Positions 8,630-17,549 of a DNA stretch of 56,963 nucleotides are shown here, piece by piece. The translations under genes were made by a program, and so were the position numbers. Where the stretch lies: contig CAZXOC010000007.1 in assembly GCA_964642165.1 (NCBI GenBank), positions 1 to 56,963 of the forward strand. The letters are read 5' to 3'. A model generated the notes under the pieces. It searched no databases, was not told the DNA's origin, and saw only the letters and a program-made list of their open reading frames with translations. Source of the stretch: CAYRVX01 sp964642165. GTDB lineage: Bacteria; Planctomycetota; Phycisphaerae; SM23-33. The number at the start of each line of letters is the position of its first letter. The first letter of the stretch is position 1.

Positions 8630-10943
8630 TCGGGCTGCCCGGCACGTCGGGCAGCTTGACGCTCTTCCATCGTCCGGTGAGCATCCGGAGGCGCAGTTGG
8701 TGGAACTCGACCTCGGCTTGGTGCGCTCCGATGCCGATGACCTCGGCGTGCCAGACGCCCCAGTGCGGGTTGAGGGCGAGCCTCGCCGGCGGCCCCCGCC
8801 ACTGCATCAGCTCCTTGCCGTCCAGCGCGGCGCGGAGCTCCACGTCGTCGCCGCGACGGCGGACCGTGACGCGGAGGCGGTGCAGCGTGTGGTTGGCCAG
8901 GCGGGGGCGGCCCTTGGCGGGCAGGTCCTGCTCCCGCCCGTCGACGTTCTGGAGCTGGACCGTGCCTTCCGGCCCGAGCAGCGTGAGCATGACGCCCGTG
9001 CCGGCGACCGGGAGGATGAAGTTGACCTCGGCCTTGTCCGTCGCCTTCTTGCGGAGGACGTCGGCGACGAGCTCGTAGTCGCCCACCGGCGCGACGGGGA
9101 TCGGCAGGCGGCACATCTCGCCGCTGGTCACGTGCAGCGCGGGGCCCACGCGCTGCCACCGCCCCACTACCGGCTGGACCTTCGGGCGGGCGCGCCCCAG
9201 CAGGTCCGCAGCCGCGCCCAAGCCCGGCGCCGCGGGGCCCGCCTCCAGCTCCGCGGCGTCGGCCTCGGCCTCGGCGGCCGCCTTCCGCATCCGCCCGACG
9301 TACGCGCGGTAGTACCCCAGCGTGCGTCGGCGCATCGCGGGCTTGCCTGCCTTGCCGGCCGCGTGGAAGAGACCGCGATACCACAGCGCCAGCCGCCGGA
9401 GGTCCGGCGTCTCGAGCTCATCGATGGGCCGTGCCGCCAGCGGGACGTTCCGCCGCCACGTCTCGTCGCAGCGCTCATCGAGGTACTTCGCCGCCGCGGC
9501 GGGGCTGTCCAACTCGACCACGTACGTGCGGATCAGCCGCTCCCGCGCGGCCCGGTCGTCGCCATCGGCCTTCAGGCGCGCCTTCAGGGCTCCCAGCTCC
9601 CGGTGCACGGCGGCCAGGCCGTCCACGCGCTGCTGCGCGGCCGCCATGGCCTCGGCCTCCGCCAACGACCCGACGAGGCGACCGAGCGCCTCGGCCCGGG
9701 CCTGCAGGCGTTTCGCCGCGTCGAAGTGGAGTTGGCGGGTCTCGGCGGCGGCCTCGGCGGCCAGCTCGCCGATCCGCCGCGCGGCCACGCGCCGGCTGGC
9801 GGCCAGGGCCTCGGCCTGCACGTCGGCCGCCGGACCGTGACGCCGAAGCTCCGCCAACGCCCGGATCGCCGCCTCCGAGCCGATCGCCTCCAGCAGGCGG
9901 AGGATCCGCGTGTAGGGCGCCCGTTCCTCGCCCGGCACGGAGAGGCGCCGGACCGCCGCGAGCAGCGCCTCGATGCGGCTGCGGGCCTCCGGGCCGCACT
10001 TGCCCTTCAGGCTCTCCCGCAGCACAGGCACGGCGGCCTGGCCGAGTTGGCGCAGCTTCTTCGCCGCCGCTTCGCGCTCGGCCCAGCGGTCGGCGCCCAG
10101 TGCCGCGACGAGCCGGCGAACCTCCGCCTCGTCGAGCTTCGGCGGGCGCAGGCGTGCGGCCAGGAAGTCCGCCGCCTGATCGCCGGCCGCCACGAGCGCC
10201 CACCGCGCCCGGAACGCCGCGACGGGGTCGTCGCCGTGCAGCGCCTTCCAGTGCGCCGCGAGTTGGGGCTCACCGAGTCGCTGCGGGCCGGGCAGGGCCT
10301 CCACGCGGACGTTGTCCAGCCCCCAGCTCTCGTCGTCCAGGTTCTGGAGGCCCTCGGCGGCGAAGACGAAGGTCACCTCGCGCGCGGCGTGGGGGATGGC
10401 GAAGCTCAGCCGGTAGACGCCGTCGTGGCAGACCTGCCCCCCCTGGTGGACGTAGCCGAGCGTGGCGACCTCCGCCGCGCCGGTGCGGCGCTCGTGCTGC
10501 GGGCCCGGGTAGTCGTCCGGGAAGGACTGCCACCCAGCGTCGGGGGCGGGGTACTCGGCGAACGTGCAGTCGAGCAGCCGCGGGCCGCCCTCCACCCGGA
10601 GCCGCCAGACGTCCACGCCGCCCATCTTCCCGGCGCCGTCCCACGACGCGATGATGAACAGCTCGAAGCTCACGCGCAGGAAGCGGTGCGGCGGCAGGTC
10701 CTTCAGCGTCAGGCGCACCGTGTCGTTGCCGAACCGCCCCAGGAACCGCCGGCGCCCCTTGGGGGTGACCTCGGCCTTGGAGACGGACCACTCCGGGCCG
10801 ACGCGGTCCTCGAAATCGGCGCGGTAGACCACGCTCCCCTTCGTGCCCGCCTTCGGCTCGGCCGCCGTCGACGCCGCCAGCCACGCCAGCCCCAACACCA
10901 CCACCCCTCCGCGCACGACACCACGGCACCCTTGCGACGTCAT
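8571..10943 (-). CDS. Large secreted protein, HEAT-like core between two beta-sandwich domains
   Basis: 790 residues with an N-terminal signal peptide. Residues about 35-220 look like a carbohydrate-binding beta-sandwich (VYRADFEDRVGPEWS... WGLDNVRVEAL). The middle, about 240-470, is helical with HEAT-like repeats (ADRWAEREAAAKKLRQLGQA) and a coiled-coil-like Ala/Glu/Arg stretch. The C-terminal ~200 residues form a second beta-sandwich resembling LamG/DUF1080 folds (GDYELVADVLRKKA... GKELMQWRG). No catalytic motif is recognised. It is last in a minus-strand run after GH81 and GH10 genes, so a role in polysaccharide binding or surface scaffolding is inferred. Ribosome site GGAAGGG precedes the ATG. 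Confidence 0.75.
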   Translation of the reverse strand: MTSQGCRGVVRGGVVVLGLAWLAASTAAEPKAGTKGSVVYRADFEDRVGPEWSVSKAEVTPKGRRRFLGRFGNDTVRLTLKDLPPHRFLRVSFELFIIASWDGAGKMGGVDVWRLRVEGGPRLLDCTFAEYPAPDAGWQSFPDDYPGPQHERRTGAAEVATLGYVHQGGQVCHDGVYRLSFAIPHAAREVTFVFAAEGLQNLDDESWGLDNVRVEALPGPQRLGEPQLAAHWKALHGDDPVAAFRARWALVAAGDQAADFLAARLRPPKLDEAEVRRLVAALGADRWAEREAAAKKLRQLGQAAVPVLRESLKGKCGPEARSRIEALLAAVRRLSVPGEERAPYTRILRLLEAIGSEAAIRALAELRRHGPAADVQAEALAASRRVAARRIGELAAEAAAETRQLHFDAAKRLQARAEALGRLVGSLAEAEAMAAAQQRVDGLAAVHRELGALKARLKADGDDRAARERLIRTYVVELDSPAAAAKYLDERCDETWRRNVPLAARPIDELETPDLRRLALWYRGLFHAAGKAGKPAMRRRTLGYYRAYVGRMRKAAAEAEADAAELEAGPAAPGLGAAADLLGRARPKVQPVVGRWQRVGPALHVTSGEMCRLPIPVAPVGDYELVADVLRKKATDKAEVNFILPVAGTGVMLTLLGPEGTVQLQNVDGREQDLPAKGRPRLANHTLHRLRVTVRRRGDDVELRAALDGKELMQWRGPPARLALNPHWGVWHAEVIGIGAHQAEVEFHQLRLRMLTGRWKSVKLPDVPGSPITPILWRTGETVKILDDSS

Positions 10944-11066
10944 GATCGTTCGCCCTTCCGCTGGTCCGCGCGCGCGGCGTCACCACCTGCTCATTGGACG
11001 CCCCATCGCGCGCCCGGTTCCCGCCAACGCGAAGCCGCCAAGCGGCGGAGGGACGGGGCACCGCGG

Positions 11067-12374
11067 CTAGCCGGGCTTGACGGTCGCCCGGGCCCGGCCG
11101 GGGCGGTCCAGGCGGAAGGGGCCCTTCTTCCCGCCCGCTTCGAGGACGTAGTCGCCCAGGAAGCCGCGGAAGGTCGCCCGGCCCGCCGCGTCGGTGGTGA
11201 GCGTCCGCTCGCGGGTCCACCACGTGCCCTTGATGAGCTTGCGGAGGCGCTCGTAGGCGGGCTTGGGGGACATGTCCTTGCGCACGAGCCCCGCCGGGGC
11301 GCCCAGCCAGGCCTGGTGGTCGGAGAGGCACCACCACGTGACCGCCTCGACGGCCGGGTGACTGAACAGCACGGTGTAGAACTCCCCGACCTGCTCGGCC
11401 TGGCGCTTCTCGCCGGCGGGGGTGGTGGGCCAGTCGTCGTACCGCGGGCCGTGCCAGCGGATGGACTTCTTCCTCTCCCCGCTGATGATCGTTGTCTCGG
11501 TGAAGTGCAGGGGCTTGCCGAACTTGGCGAAGCGCTCGCACGTCTCCCAGGCCCAGGCGGCCCCGCGGTAGCCGCCGTGCATGTGCGACTGGATGCCGAT
11601 CACGTCGATCTTCACGCCGGCCTTCAGGCACTCCTCGATGAGCCGGGCGTACTTCGGCGACGTGTCGAAGTCGTTCAGCAGAAGCGTGGCCTGGGGGTTG
11701 GCCTTGGCGGCCGCGGCGAACGTCTGCTCGATCAGCTCGGCGCGCCCGAGCTTCTTGCACAGCTTGACGATGGGGTTGTTCGGCTCGCGGAAGTCGGGCA
11801 TGACGACGGCCTCGTTGACCACGTCCCACGTGTCGATGAGGCCGGCGAAGCCCTTGACCTCGCGCGTGATGCGGTGGAGCTGGAGGCGCTGCACCTCGTC
11901 GAGCGGCTTGTCGAGCGCCCAGCGAGGCGGCACGGTGTGCCAGCAGAGGGGATGGCCCTTCGTTCGGATGTGGTTCCGGCGGCACCATTCGGCGATGCCG
12001 CGGACCTTCCTCGCCTGCGTGCGCCCGGGCGCCCGCTCGTACGCGCCCCAGTAGAACGGCAGCGTCGCGAAGTTCAGCAGCTCCGCGTAGCGCGCCTGGT
12101 AGTCGCGCTGGAGCGGCGAGGCGTCCGCCGTGTCGATCCGGAACGCGTTGCAGCCGAACAGGAACTTGTGCCGCACCTGGCGGACGGTGACCTCGGCGTT
12201 GGCCAGCGGCCGGCCGCGCGCGTCGGTGACCGTCAGCGTGACCTCCGCCGTGCGGTGCTCGCGGATCCGCGCGGCGATCTTCCGGGGCGTGAGCTCCATC
12301 CTGGCGTCTCCAAAGGCCTGGGCCGGCATGAGGACAGCACACGTGACGCAGAATGCTCTGAGCGGTCTGGACAT
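11067..12374 (-). CDS. GH10 endo-1,4-beta-xylanase
   Basis: 435 residues, secreted (signal peptide MSRPLRAFCVTCAVLMPAQA). An N-terminal beta-domain (residues 26-75) precedes a GH10 TIM barrel. The hallmarks are TKGHPLCWH, DVVNEAV with acid/base Glu188, IGIQSHMHGG, and HFTETT with nucleophile Glu293. GH10 enzymes cut internal beta-1,4 bonds of xylan. The C-terminus adds a short beta-rich stretch (GRATFRGFLGDYVLEAGGKKG). ATG 12374 is preferred over 12410 because GGAG is 9 bases upstream and the signal peptide begins there. It lies between the GH81 gene and the large secreted protein. Confidence 0.92.
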   Translation of the reverse strand: MSRPLRAFCVTCAVLMPAQAFGDARMELTPRKIAARIREHRTAEVTLTVTDARGRPLANAEVTVRQVRHKFLFGCNAFRIDTADASPLQRDYQARYAELLNFATLPFYWGAYERAPGRTQARKVRGIAEWCRRNHIRTKGHPLCWHTVPPRWALDKPLDEVQRLQLHRITREVKGFAGLIDTWDVVNEAVVMPDFREPNNPIVKLCKKLGRAELIEQTFAAAAKANPQATLLLNDFDTSPKYARLIEECLKAGVKIDVIGIQSHMHGGYRGAAWAWETCERFAKFGKPLHFTETTIISGERKKSIRWHGPRYDDWPTTPAGEKRQAEQVGEFYTVLFSHPAVEAVTWWCLSDHQAWLGAPAGLVRKDMSPKPAYERLRKLIKGTWWTRERTLTTDAAGRATFRGFLGDYVLEAGGKKGPFRLDRPGRARATVKPG

Positions 12375-12423
12375 GCTTGCATCTCCGGAGGAGAGTCGGC
12401 GGTCTCCCATGGACGGAGCTCCC

Positions 12424-12445
12424 CCCCCGGGCCGCCGCCCGGGGG
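12424..12445 (-). terminator. GC hairpin between GH81 and GH10
   Basis: Perfect 9-bp stem CCCCCGGGC/GCCCGGGGG with a 4-nt loop just after the GH81 stop. There is no T-tract, so it may reduce rather than stop transcription into the xylanase gene. Confidence 0.35.
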
Positions 12446-12453
12446 CGTTCGGG

Positions 12454-14754
12454 TCAGTTGCGGGGCGAACGGTCGTCCTTTCGCACGCCGATCGCGCCCG
12501 CGGGAACGGTCATCTTCGTTCCGTCGGAGAACGTCACGGTACTCGCCTTCGCGCCCGGATTCCAGGCGACGTAGCTGCGCGCGGCGCCCTTTCGGAAGAC
12601 GGCATAGGTGCCCGCATCCGCCGTGACGGCCGTGTCGACGCGCCCGAGGGACTTCAGCGCGGTGAGCCACAGGTACGTGTTGGCGCGGGAGCCGCCGCTG
12701 GTGGCGCGCTCGCGGGCGTGCCGGTCGAACTTGGCGGCCGCGGCGTCCGCGTCGGCCAGCGCCTCGAACGACCAGACCAGGTCGCGCCACTGCTGCTCCG
12801 GGCCGCCGTTCGTGGCGACGAGGTCGCGGTAGTTCCTCCGGACGTAGTCCGCCCGCCGGCCGAGGTAGAGCGACCCGCCGGTGATCGGGAGGTAGTTGAT
12901 GCCGTGGATCTCCTCGGGGTTGGCGGTCCACCACGTGGCGTAGGCCCCGCCGTTGCTCCAGAGGATGCCCAGGCACGAATGGCGGAAGCCCTTCGGGAAG
13001 ACGGCCTGGTCGACGTCGAACCAGTACTGCTGGACGGCCCGCGTCTCGTGGGCGTAGAGGAAGATGCCGAGGTCGCGGACGGCCGTGTCGCCCGTCGCCG
13101 CGCCCCAGAGGATCAGCCCCGTCGCGAAGTTGAGGCTCTCGGAGGACGATTCCTGGTTGTTTCCGGCGGCGAAGGCGGCGTGGCCGCTGGCCCAGGCGTG
13201 CCCGGCGTAGGGGTCGAAGCATCGCAGGAAGCAGAAGCGCTTGTCGCGGCGGTCCGCGTTGGCGGCGTCGCGGATGAGCAGCTTAACCATGCCGCCCCAG
13301 TTTTCCGGCGACGCCCAGGCGGGGTCGAAGCGTGCGACGGCCGCCGCCGCCTGGATGAAATAGCCGTAGTGGAAGTGGTGGTCGTTGAGCTGGTCGTCGC
13401 TGCCGTAGCTGGCGGGCGAGCCGATCAGCGTGCCCCACGTGCGGTCGTAGTGGAACAGCTTGGCCCGCTTGCCGTCGGGGGCGCCGAACCAGTCCTCCAG
13501 CTCGCCCTTGATGCGGCGCAGGAAACGCCCCCGGGCGTCGGGCAGGCGGGCCTGGTCGGCGGCGTGAGCCAGCATCGCCAGGCGCCCGAGCGCCTTGCCC
13601 GTCCAGTAGGTGTCCCTGGCGCCGATGGGCTTGTCGGCCGCCGCCGCGGCGCCCACGTGGGCGCGCAGGGGCGCCCCGTCCGCCGCGCCCGGCAGCGGCA
13701 GGCCCGGCAGCACGCCGTGGAAGGTCATCTCCGTGGTGAACGCCGAGCCGATCCGCAGCTTCATCCGCCCGCGCGACGAGTGGTACGCGTGCGGCGTGAG
13801 CTTGGCCGGCGTGTGGAGCCACTGGTGGCGGTACAGCGCCGTCAGCGGGCGCGTCTCGGCGCCCTGCCGCGGGCGGGTCACCAGCTCGAAGCGCGTGGTG
13901 AGCTTCGCGGCGGCGGGGTCGTACCGCCAGGTCACGCGGCTGTCGGTCACGAACGCGAAGGCGTGGCGGCGGAAGAGATCGAGCGTGCCCGGCCTGTCAT
14001 CCGGGAGCAGCGCCACGGCGAAGAAGCCCTTGCCCCCCAGCGCCGACCGGAGCGTGCCCGTGCCCTGCCAGCTCGCCCCGTCGGGCGCGAACAGGCCGTA
14101 GTGGTGCCCGTTGACCGTGACGCCCGCGACGGCCCCGCGACGGTGCCAGACCTTCGCCCGCCCCCGCGGGGTCACGACGGCGTCGCCGCCGGCGGCGTCG
14201 CAGTACACGTAGGGCAGCCCGTGGCCGAACGTGGCCGTCAGGCGGCGCGCGCCGTCGGCCCACACCGCCGTCACCGTCCAGTCGCCGAAGCCGTCCACGC
14301 GGACCTCGCGCGCGGCCAGGCCCGACACGCCCAGCGCCAGGTCCTCGGCGTAGTGGTAGTGGTAGCTGCGCCCCTTGGGGTCGATGGCCGCGCGGGTCGG
14401 GTAGCTGACGCCGAGGCCCTCGCGCGTCGCGCGGAACGCCAGCGGGTGGGCGTAGAGGTTCTCGGAGTACGGCCGCTCCGGGCGGCGCTTCCAGAGAAGC
14501 GACGTCCACCAGTCGGTGGTCGGCACGGGGCCGCGGAGGCGCTTCGTGACGTACGGCACGGCGGCGCTTCGCCCGGCCGAGGGCACCTTGCCGCCCGCGG
14601 GGGGCCGCGTGTTGTAGCTGCCCCGGCCGACGCGGACCTCCTCGGCGCCGGCGGGGACCCCCGCGGCCCAGAGCGCCCCGGCGAGGCACGTCGCGGCCAG
14701 AACGGTCCACCCGCCGCCCGCCGCGCCGGATCGATGACCTGTCTGCTGTCTCAT
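12454..14754 (-). CDS. GH81 endo-1,3-beta-glucanase (laminarinase)
   Basis: 766 residues with a signal peptide (WTVLAATCLAGALWAAG). It has the GH81 layout: N-terminal beta-sandwich (residues ~45-330, containing TTDWWTSLLWKRR and SENLYAHPLAF) and an alpha/alpha barrel. Catalytic signatures are present: NDHHFHYGYF (Asp458) and GNNQESSSESLNF (Glu535, Glu539). GH81 enzymes hydrolyse beta-1,3-glucan such as laminarin or curdlan. ATG 14754 is used because the signal peptide starts there and GGAG is upstream; an in-frame start at 14937 would add an implausible Arg-rich leader. It heads the minus-strand run with GH10. Confidence 0.93.
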   Translation of the reverse strand: MRQQTGHRSGAAGGGWTVLAATCLAGALWAAGVPAGAEEVRVGRGSYNTRPPAGGKVPSAGRSAAVPYVTKRLRGPVPTTDWWTSLLWKRRPERPYSENLYAHPLAFRATREGLGVSYPTRAAIDPKGRSYHYHYAEDLALGVSGLAAREVRVDGFGDWTVTAVWADGARRLTATFGHGLPYVYCDAAGGDAVVTPRGRAKVWHRRGAVAGVTVNGHHYGLFAPDGASWQGTGTLRSALGGKGFFAVALLPDDRPGTLDLFRRHAFAFVTDSRVTWRYDPAAAKLTTRFELVTRPRQGAETRPLTALYRHQWLHTPAKLTPHAYHSSRGRMKLRIGSAFTTEMTFHGVLPGLPLPGAADGAPLRAHVGAAAAADKPIGARDTYWTGKALGRLAMLAHAADQARLPDARGRFLRRIKGELEDWFGAPDGKRAKLFHYDRTWGTLIGSPASYGSDDQLNDHHFHYGYFIQAAAAVARFDPAWASPENWGGMVKLLIRDAANADRRDKRFCFLRCFDPYAGHAWASGHAAFAAGNNQESSSESLNFATGLILWGAATGDTAVRDLGIFLYAHETRAVQQYWFDVDQAVFPKGFRHSCLGILWSNGGAYATWWTANPEEIHGINYLPITGGSLYLGRRADYVRRNYRDLVATNGGPEQQWRDLVWSFEALADADAAAAKFDRHARERATSGGSRANTYLWLTALKSLGRVDTAVTADAGTYAVFRKGAARSYVAWNPGAKASTVTFSDGTKMTVPAGAIGVRKDDRSPRN

Positions 14755-14905
14755 CCTCTCGCTCCATCCCTCGACGACCGGTCCACCTTCTACAACCAGC
14801 CGGCGCCGAACGGGGCACGAAGAAAGCCGGCCGCCGACCCTGCGCGGGCGCCCGGATTGATGTAAAATGCCAGGCAGGCCCACTGTTCGGCGAAAGGGGC
14901 AGACC

Positions 14906-15982
14906 ATGCGAAGAGCCTGGACGATATCGGTGTCCACGGGGTTGGCCCTGCTGGCGGCCGGGGCGGCGGGCTGCAGCGCGACGCTGCCCGTGCAGCAGTA
15001 CCCGCCGTTCTACGATCCGGAGCTCAAGACGGTCGCCGTGCTGGCCTTCGCCAACAAGACGCTTCACCCGAAGGCGGGCGAGCACCTCTCGGGGCGGCTG
15101 GCGGAGGCGCTGAGGGACAACGGCACGTACGAGGTCGTCGACCCCGAGGCGCTGAAGACGAAGCTGCTCGAGGCCGACCTGACGCCGGCGCCCGGCGCGG
15201 ACGCCGAGGCGGTCGCCGCGGCCCTGAGGAAGCTCGGCGGCATCGACGCGTTCCTGATCGGCGAGGTGACGGGCTTCGCCGCCGAGCGCGGCAGCTACGC
15301 GGAGGTCTGGGAGGACCCGTGGTACGGCCCCGGCTACGGCGGGAGCGGCCGCTGGGGATGGGGCTGGGGCTACAGGCGCTGGCACCCCTACTGGGGGTAC
15401 GGCTTGAGCGGCCACTACCCCGTCTACCGGCGCTACAGCCACACGAACGCCTACGTCGCGGCGCGGGCGGCGCTGGTCCGCACCGCCGACGGCAGCACCA
15501 TCCACGCCACGCCGGTGCCCCTCGCAGCGCACCTGCGGAGCGTCGACGAGCCGCCCAGGATGAGGGACGAGCTGCTCATGGACGCCGCCGCCGCGGTGGC
15601 CGACGGCCTCGTCGGGACCTTCGCCATCGTCCCCAAGCGGCTGAAGGTCTCCAAGGGCAAGACGCTCCGGACGGCCCGCAAGCGCCCCGACGGCGAACTG
15701 AAGTTCACCGACGACTTCCGCGCCGGCGAGCCGGAGCTCGTCGTCGTCCTGCGACTGCCCCCCGCCGCCGCGCGCAATTCCTTCCGGATCGTCCTGGCCC
15801 GCAAGAAGGACCCCCAGCCCGTCGCCGAGGAGACCGTGGTCTGGTCGGCGGACGACGAGGCGCTGGAGCTGGCCTTCTCGCTGCCGGCGCTGGTGGAGGC
15901 GGCCGGCACGGGCGACTTCGAGGCGCGGCTCTACGCCGGCGAGACGCTCGTCCTGAAGCGCGGCTTCGAGATCGACAAGTAG
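14906..15982 (+). CDS. Lipoprotein with LpoB/CsgG-like N-terminal domain
   Basis: 358 residues. The signal peptide ends in a lipobox (LLAAGAAGC, Cys24), so it is membrane-anchored. Residues ~40-115 match the alpha/beta pattern of the CsgG/LpoB/GNA1162 group (KTVAVLAFANKT, HLSGRLAEALRDNGTYEVVD, KLGGIDAFLIGEVTGF). A strikingly aromatic Gly/Trp/Tyr insertion follows (about 130-175), then AAAAVADGLVGTF and a C-terminal beta domain. The exact role is unknown; such proteins act in envelope assembly. ATG 14906 follows GAAAGGGG; TAAAAT at 14863-14868 may be its -10. Confidence 0.75.
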   Translation: MRRAWTISVSTGLALLAAGAAGCSATLPVQQYPPFYDPELKTVAVLAFANKTLHPKAGEHLSGRLAEALRDNGTYEVVDPEALKTKLLEADLTPAPGADAEAVAAALRKLGGIDAFLIGEVTGFAAERGSYAEVWEDPWYGPGYGGSGRWGWGWGYRRWHPYWGYGLSGHYPVYRRYSHTNAYVAARAALVRTADGSTIHATPVPLAAHLRSVDEPPRMRDELLMDAAAAVADGLVGTFAIVPKRLKVSKGKTLRTARKRPDGELKFTDDFRAGEPELVVVLRLPPAAARNSFRIVLARKKDPQPVAEETVVWSADDEALELAFSLPALVEAAGTGDFEARLYAGETLVLKRGFEIDK

Positions 15983-16036
15983 CCCGCCCGGGGGGGCTCC
16001 ATGGGGGCCGCGCCTTCGCTCCCCCGCGACAGCGCC

Positions 16037-16066
16037 TTGACGGGCGCCGCCGGCCGGGCCGACAAT
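16037..16066 (+). promoter_or_regulatory. Promoter of the UroD/Gfo-Idh operon
   Basis: TTGACG (16037-16042), 18-base spacer, GACAAT (16061-16066), 40 bases before the start codon of the first gene. The same form recurs before the PP2C gene (29134-29162). Confidence 0.65.
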
Positions 16067-16105
16067 GCCGGCGCCCCTGTCCCAACTGGAAAGGACGGTC
16101 TCGCG

Positions 16106-17539
16106 ATGAGCGACGAGATGGAAGCCCTCTACGCCCGGCGGCTCGCCCGGTACGTCACGGCCATGCGCAACGAGAAGCCCGACCGCATCCCCCTCCGCCC
16201 GTTCGTGGCCGAGTTCACCGCCACGTACGCCGGCTACACCTGCCAGGAGGTCGCGCACGACTACAACAAGGCGTTCGACGCGGCGCGGAAGTGCGCGGCC
16301 GACTTCGACTGGGACGCCGTCGTCGGCAACATGGTCTACGTCTGGACGGGGCTGACGCAGGCGATCGGGCTGACCTACTACGGCGTGCCCGGCATCGACA
16401 TCGAGCCGGACGTGGGCTTCCAGTACCGCGAGCCGCCGGAAGAGAAGGCCTTCATGCAGCCGGAGGAGTACGACGACCTCATCGCCGACCCGGTGCGGTA
16501 CCTGTACGACACGTGGCTGCCGCGCGTCTCGGCGGACGTGGTGCCGACCGGCGAGCCGGCGACCTACCGCAGCAACCTGTCCTTCGTGAAGGGCGGGATG
16601 GCGATGATGCAGTACTTCACCGCCTTCGGCCCGCAGGGCGAGGCGCTGCGGCGGGAGAGCGGGACGGTCGGCGCGATCGCCGGCATCCTCAAGGCGCCGA
16701 TGGACATCCTCGCCGACAAGCTGCGGGGGTACCTGGGGCTCTGCATGGACCTGATCGAGCGCCCGGGGAAGGTCCAGGCCGCCTGCGAGGCCCTCGCGCC
16801 GCACCTGCTGCACGTGGCGCTGTCGGGCGCCGACCCCGACGGCAACGTGCCCGTCGCCATCTGGATGCACCGCGGATGCGTGCCGTTCATCTCGCACAAG
16901 CACTTCGACGAGATCTACTGGCCGACGCTCAAGCCGATCATCGAGAACCTCTGGGCGGCCGGGCACCAGACGCTCTTCTACGCCGAGGGCAACTGGAACG
17001 CCCACCTCGACGCCTTCGCCGAGCTGCCCGCCGGCAGCATCATCTACCACGTGGACATGGACGACATCTTCGACGTCCACAAGCGCATCGGGCACAAGTT
17101 CGCCCTCAGCGGCGGCATCCCCAACTTCCTGCTGGGCTACCGCCCCGCGCAAGAGGTCAAGGACTACTGCAAGAAGGTGATCGACGGCGTGGCCGCCGAC
17201 GGGGGGTACATCTGCGACGCCTCGGCCATCGTCCAGGACGTCGCCAGGATCGAGAACATGCGGGCCATGACCGACTTCGTCCGCGAGTACGGCGTCTACG
17301 GCAGCGACCACCTGCCCGGGGAGCCCGCGCCCAAGCCGGCCGACGAGGAGACGAAGTCCAAGGGCGAGCACTACGAGCTGAAGGACCTGCCCGTGCGGCC
17401 CGGCGTGTGCATCCCCTGGGCCGATAAGCTCAAGGAGCTGCCCGAGATCCCCGGCGACGCCGCCCTCGTCCAGCGCGTCTGGGAGGACGTCGACGCCCTG
17501 GCCTACGTCTACATCTGGCACTGCCTGCTGTCGTTCTGA
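16106..17539 (+). CDS. Uroporphyrinogen decarboxylase-family (UroD) methyltransferase-like protein
   Basis: 477 residues. The UroD fold is suggested by the opening KPDRIPLRPF, the central GPFxxx-like region, GHQTLFYAEGNW, a C-terminal HKFALSGGIPNFLL and GGYICDAS. Planctomycete UroD-family members are mostly not haem enzymes but corrinoid-linked or O-demethylating methyltransferases such as MtaA/CmuA relatives; that is my inference for this one, as it heads a sugar-oxidation gene run and no haem gene is nearby. ATG 16106 follows GGAAAGGA; the promoter is at 16037-16066. The next gene starts 10 bases after the stop. Confidence 0.8.
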   Translation: MSDEMEALYARRLARYVTAMRNEKPDRIPLRPFVAEFTATYAGYTCQEVAHDYNKAFDAARKCAADFDWDAVVGNMVYVWTGLTQAIGLTYYGVPGIDIEPDVGFQYREPPEEKAFMQPEEYDDLIADPVRYLYDTWLPRVSADVVPTGEPATYRSNLSFVKGGMAMMQYFTAFGPQGEALRRESGTVGAIAGILKAPMDILADKLRGYLGLCMDLIERPGKVQAACEALAPHLLHVALSGADPDGNVPVAIWMHRGCVPFISHKHFDEIYWPTLKPIIENLWAAGHQTLFYAEGNWNAHLDAFAELPAGSIIYHVDMDDIFDVHKRIGHKFALSGGIPNFLLGYRPAQEVKDYCKKVIDGVAADGGYICDASAIVQDVARIENMRAMTDFVREYGVYGSDHLPGEPAPKPADEETKSKGEHYELKDLPVRPGVCIPWADKLKELPEIPGDAALVQRVWEDVDALAYVYIWHCLLSF

Positions 17540-17549
17540 GGGGCCCGCC

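Noticed and set aside
8697..12626. Open frame of 1309 codons on the plus strand
   Set aside because: Antisense to the 790-aa protein and GH10 genes, which have clear domains and signal peptides.
16106..17539. Haem-pathway hemE
   Set aside because: Longer than HemE, missing typical HemE substrate motifs, and set in a sugar operon; a methyltransferase-type UroD relative fits better.
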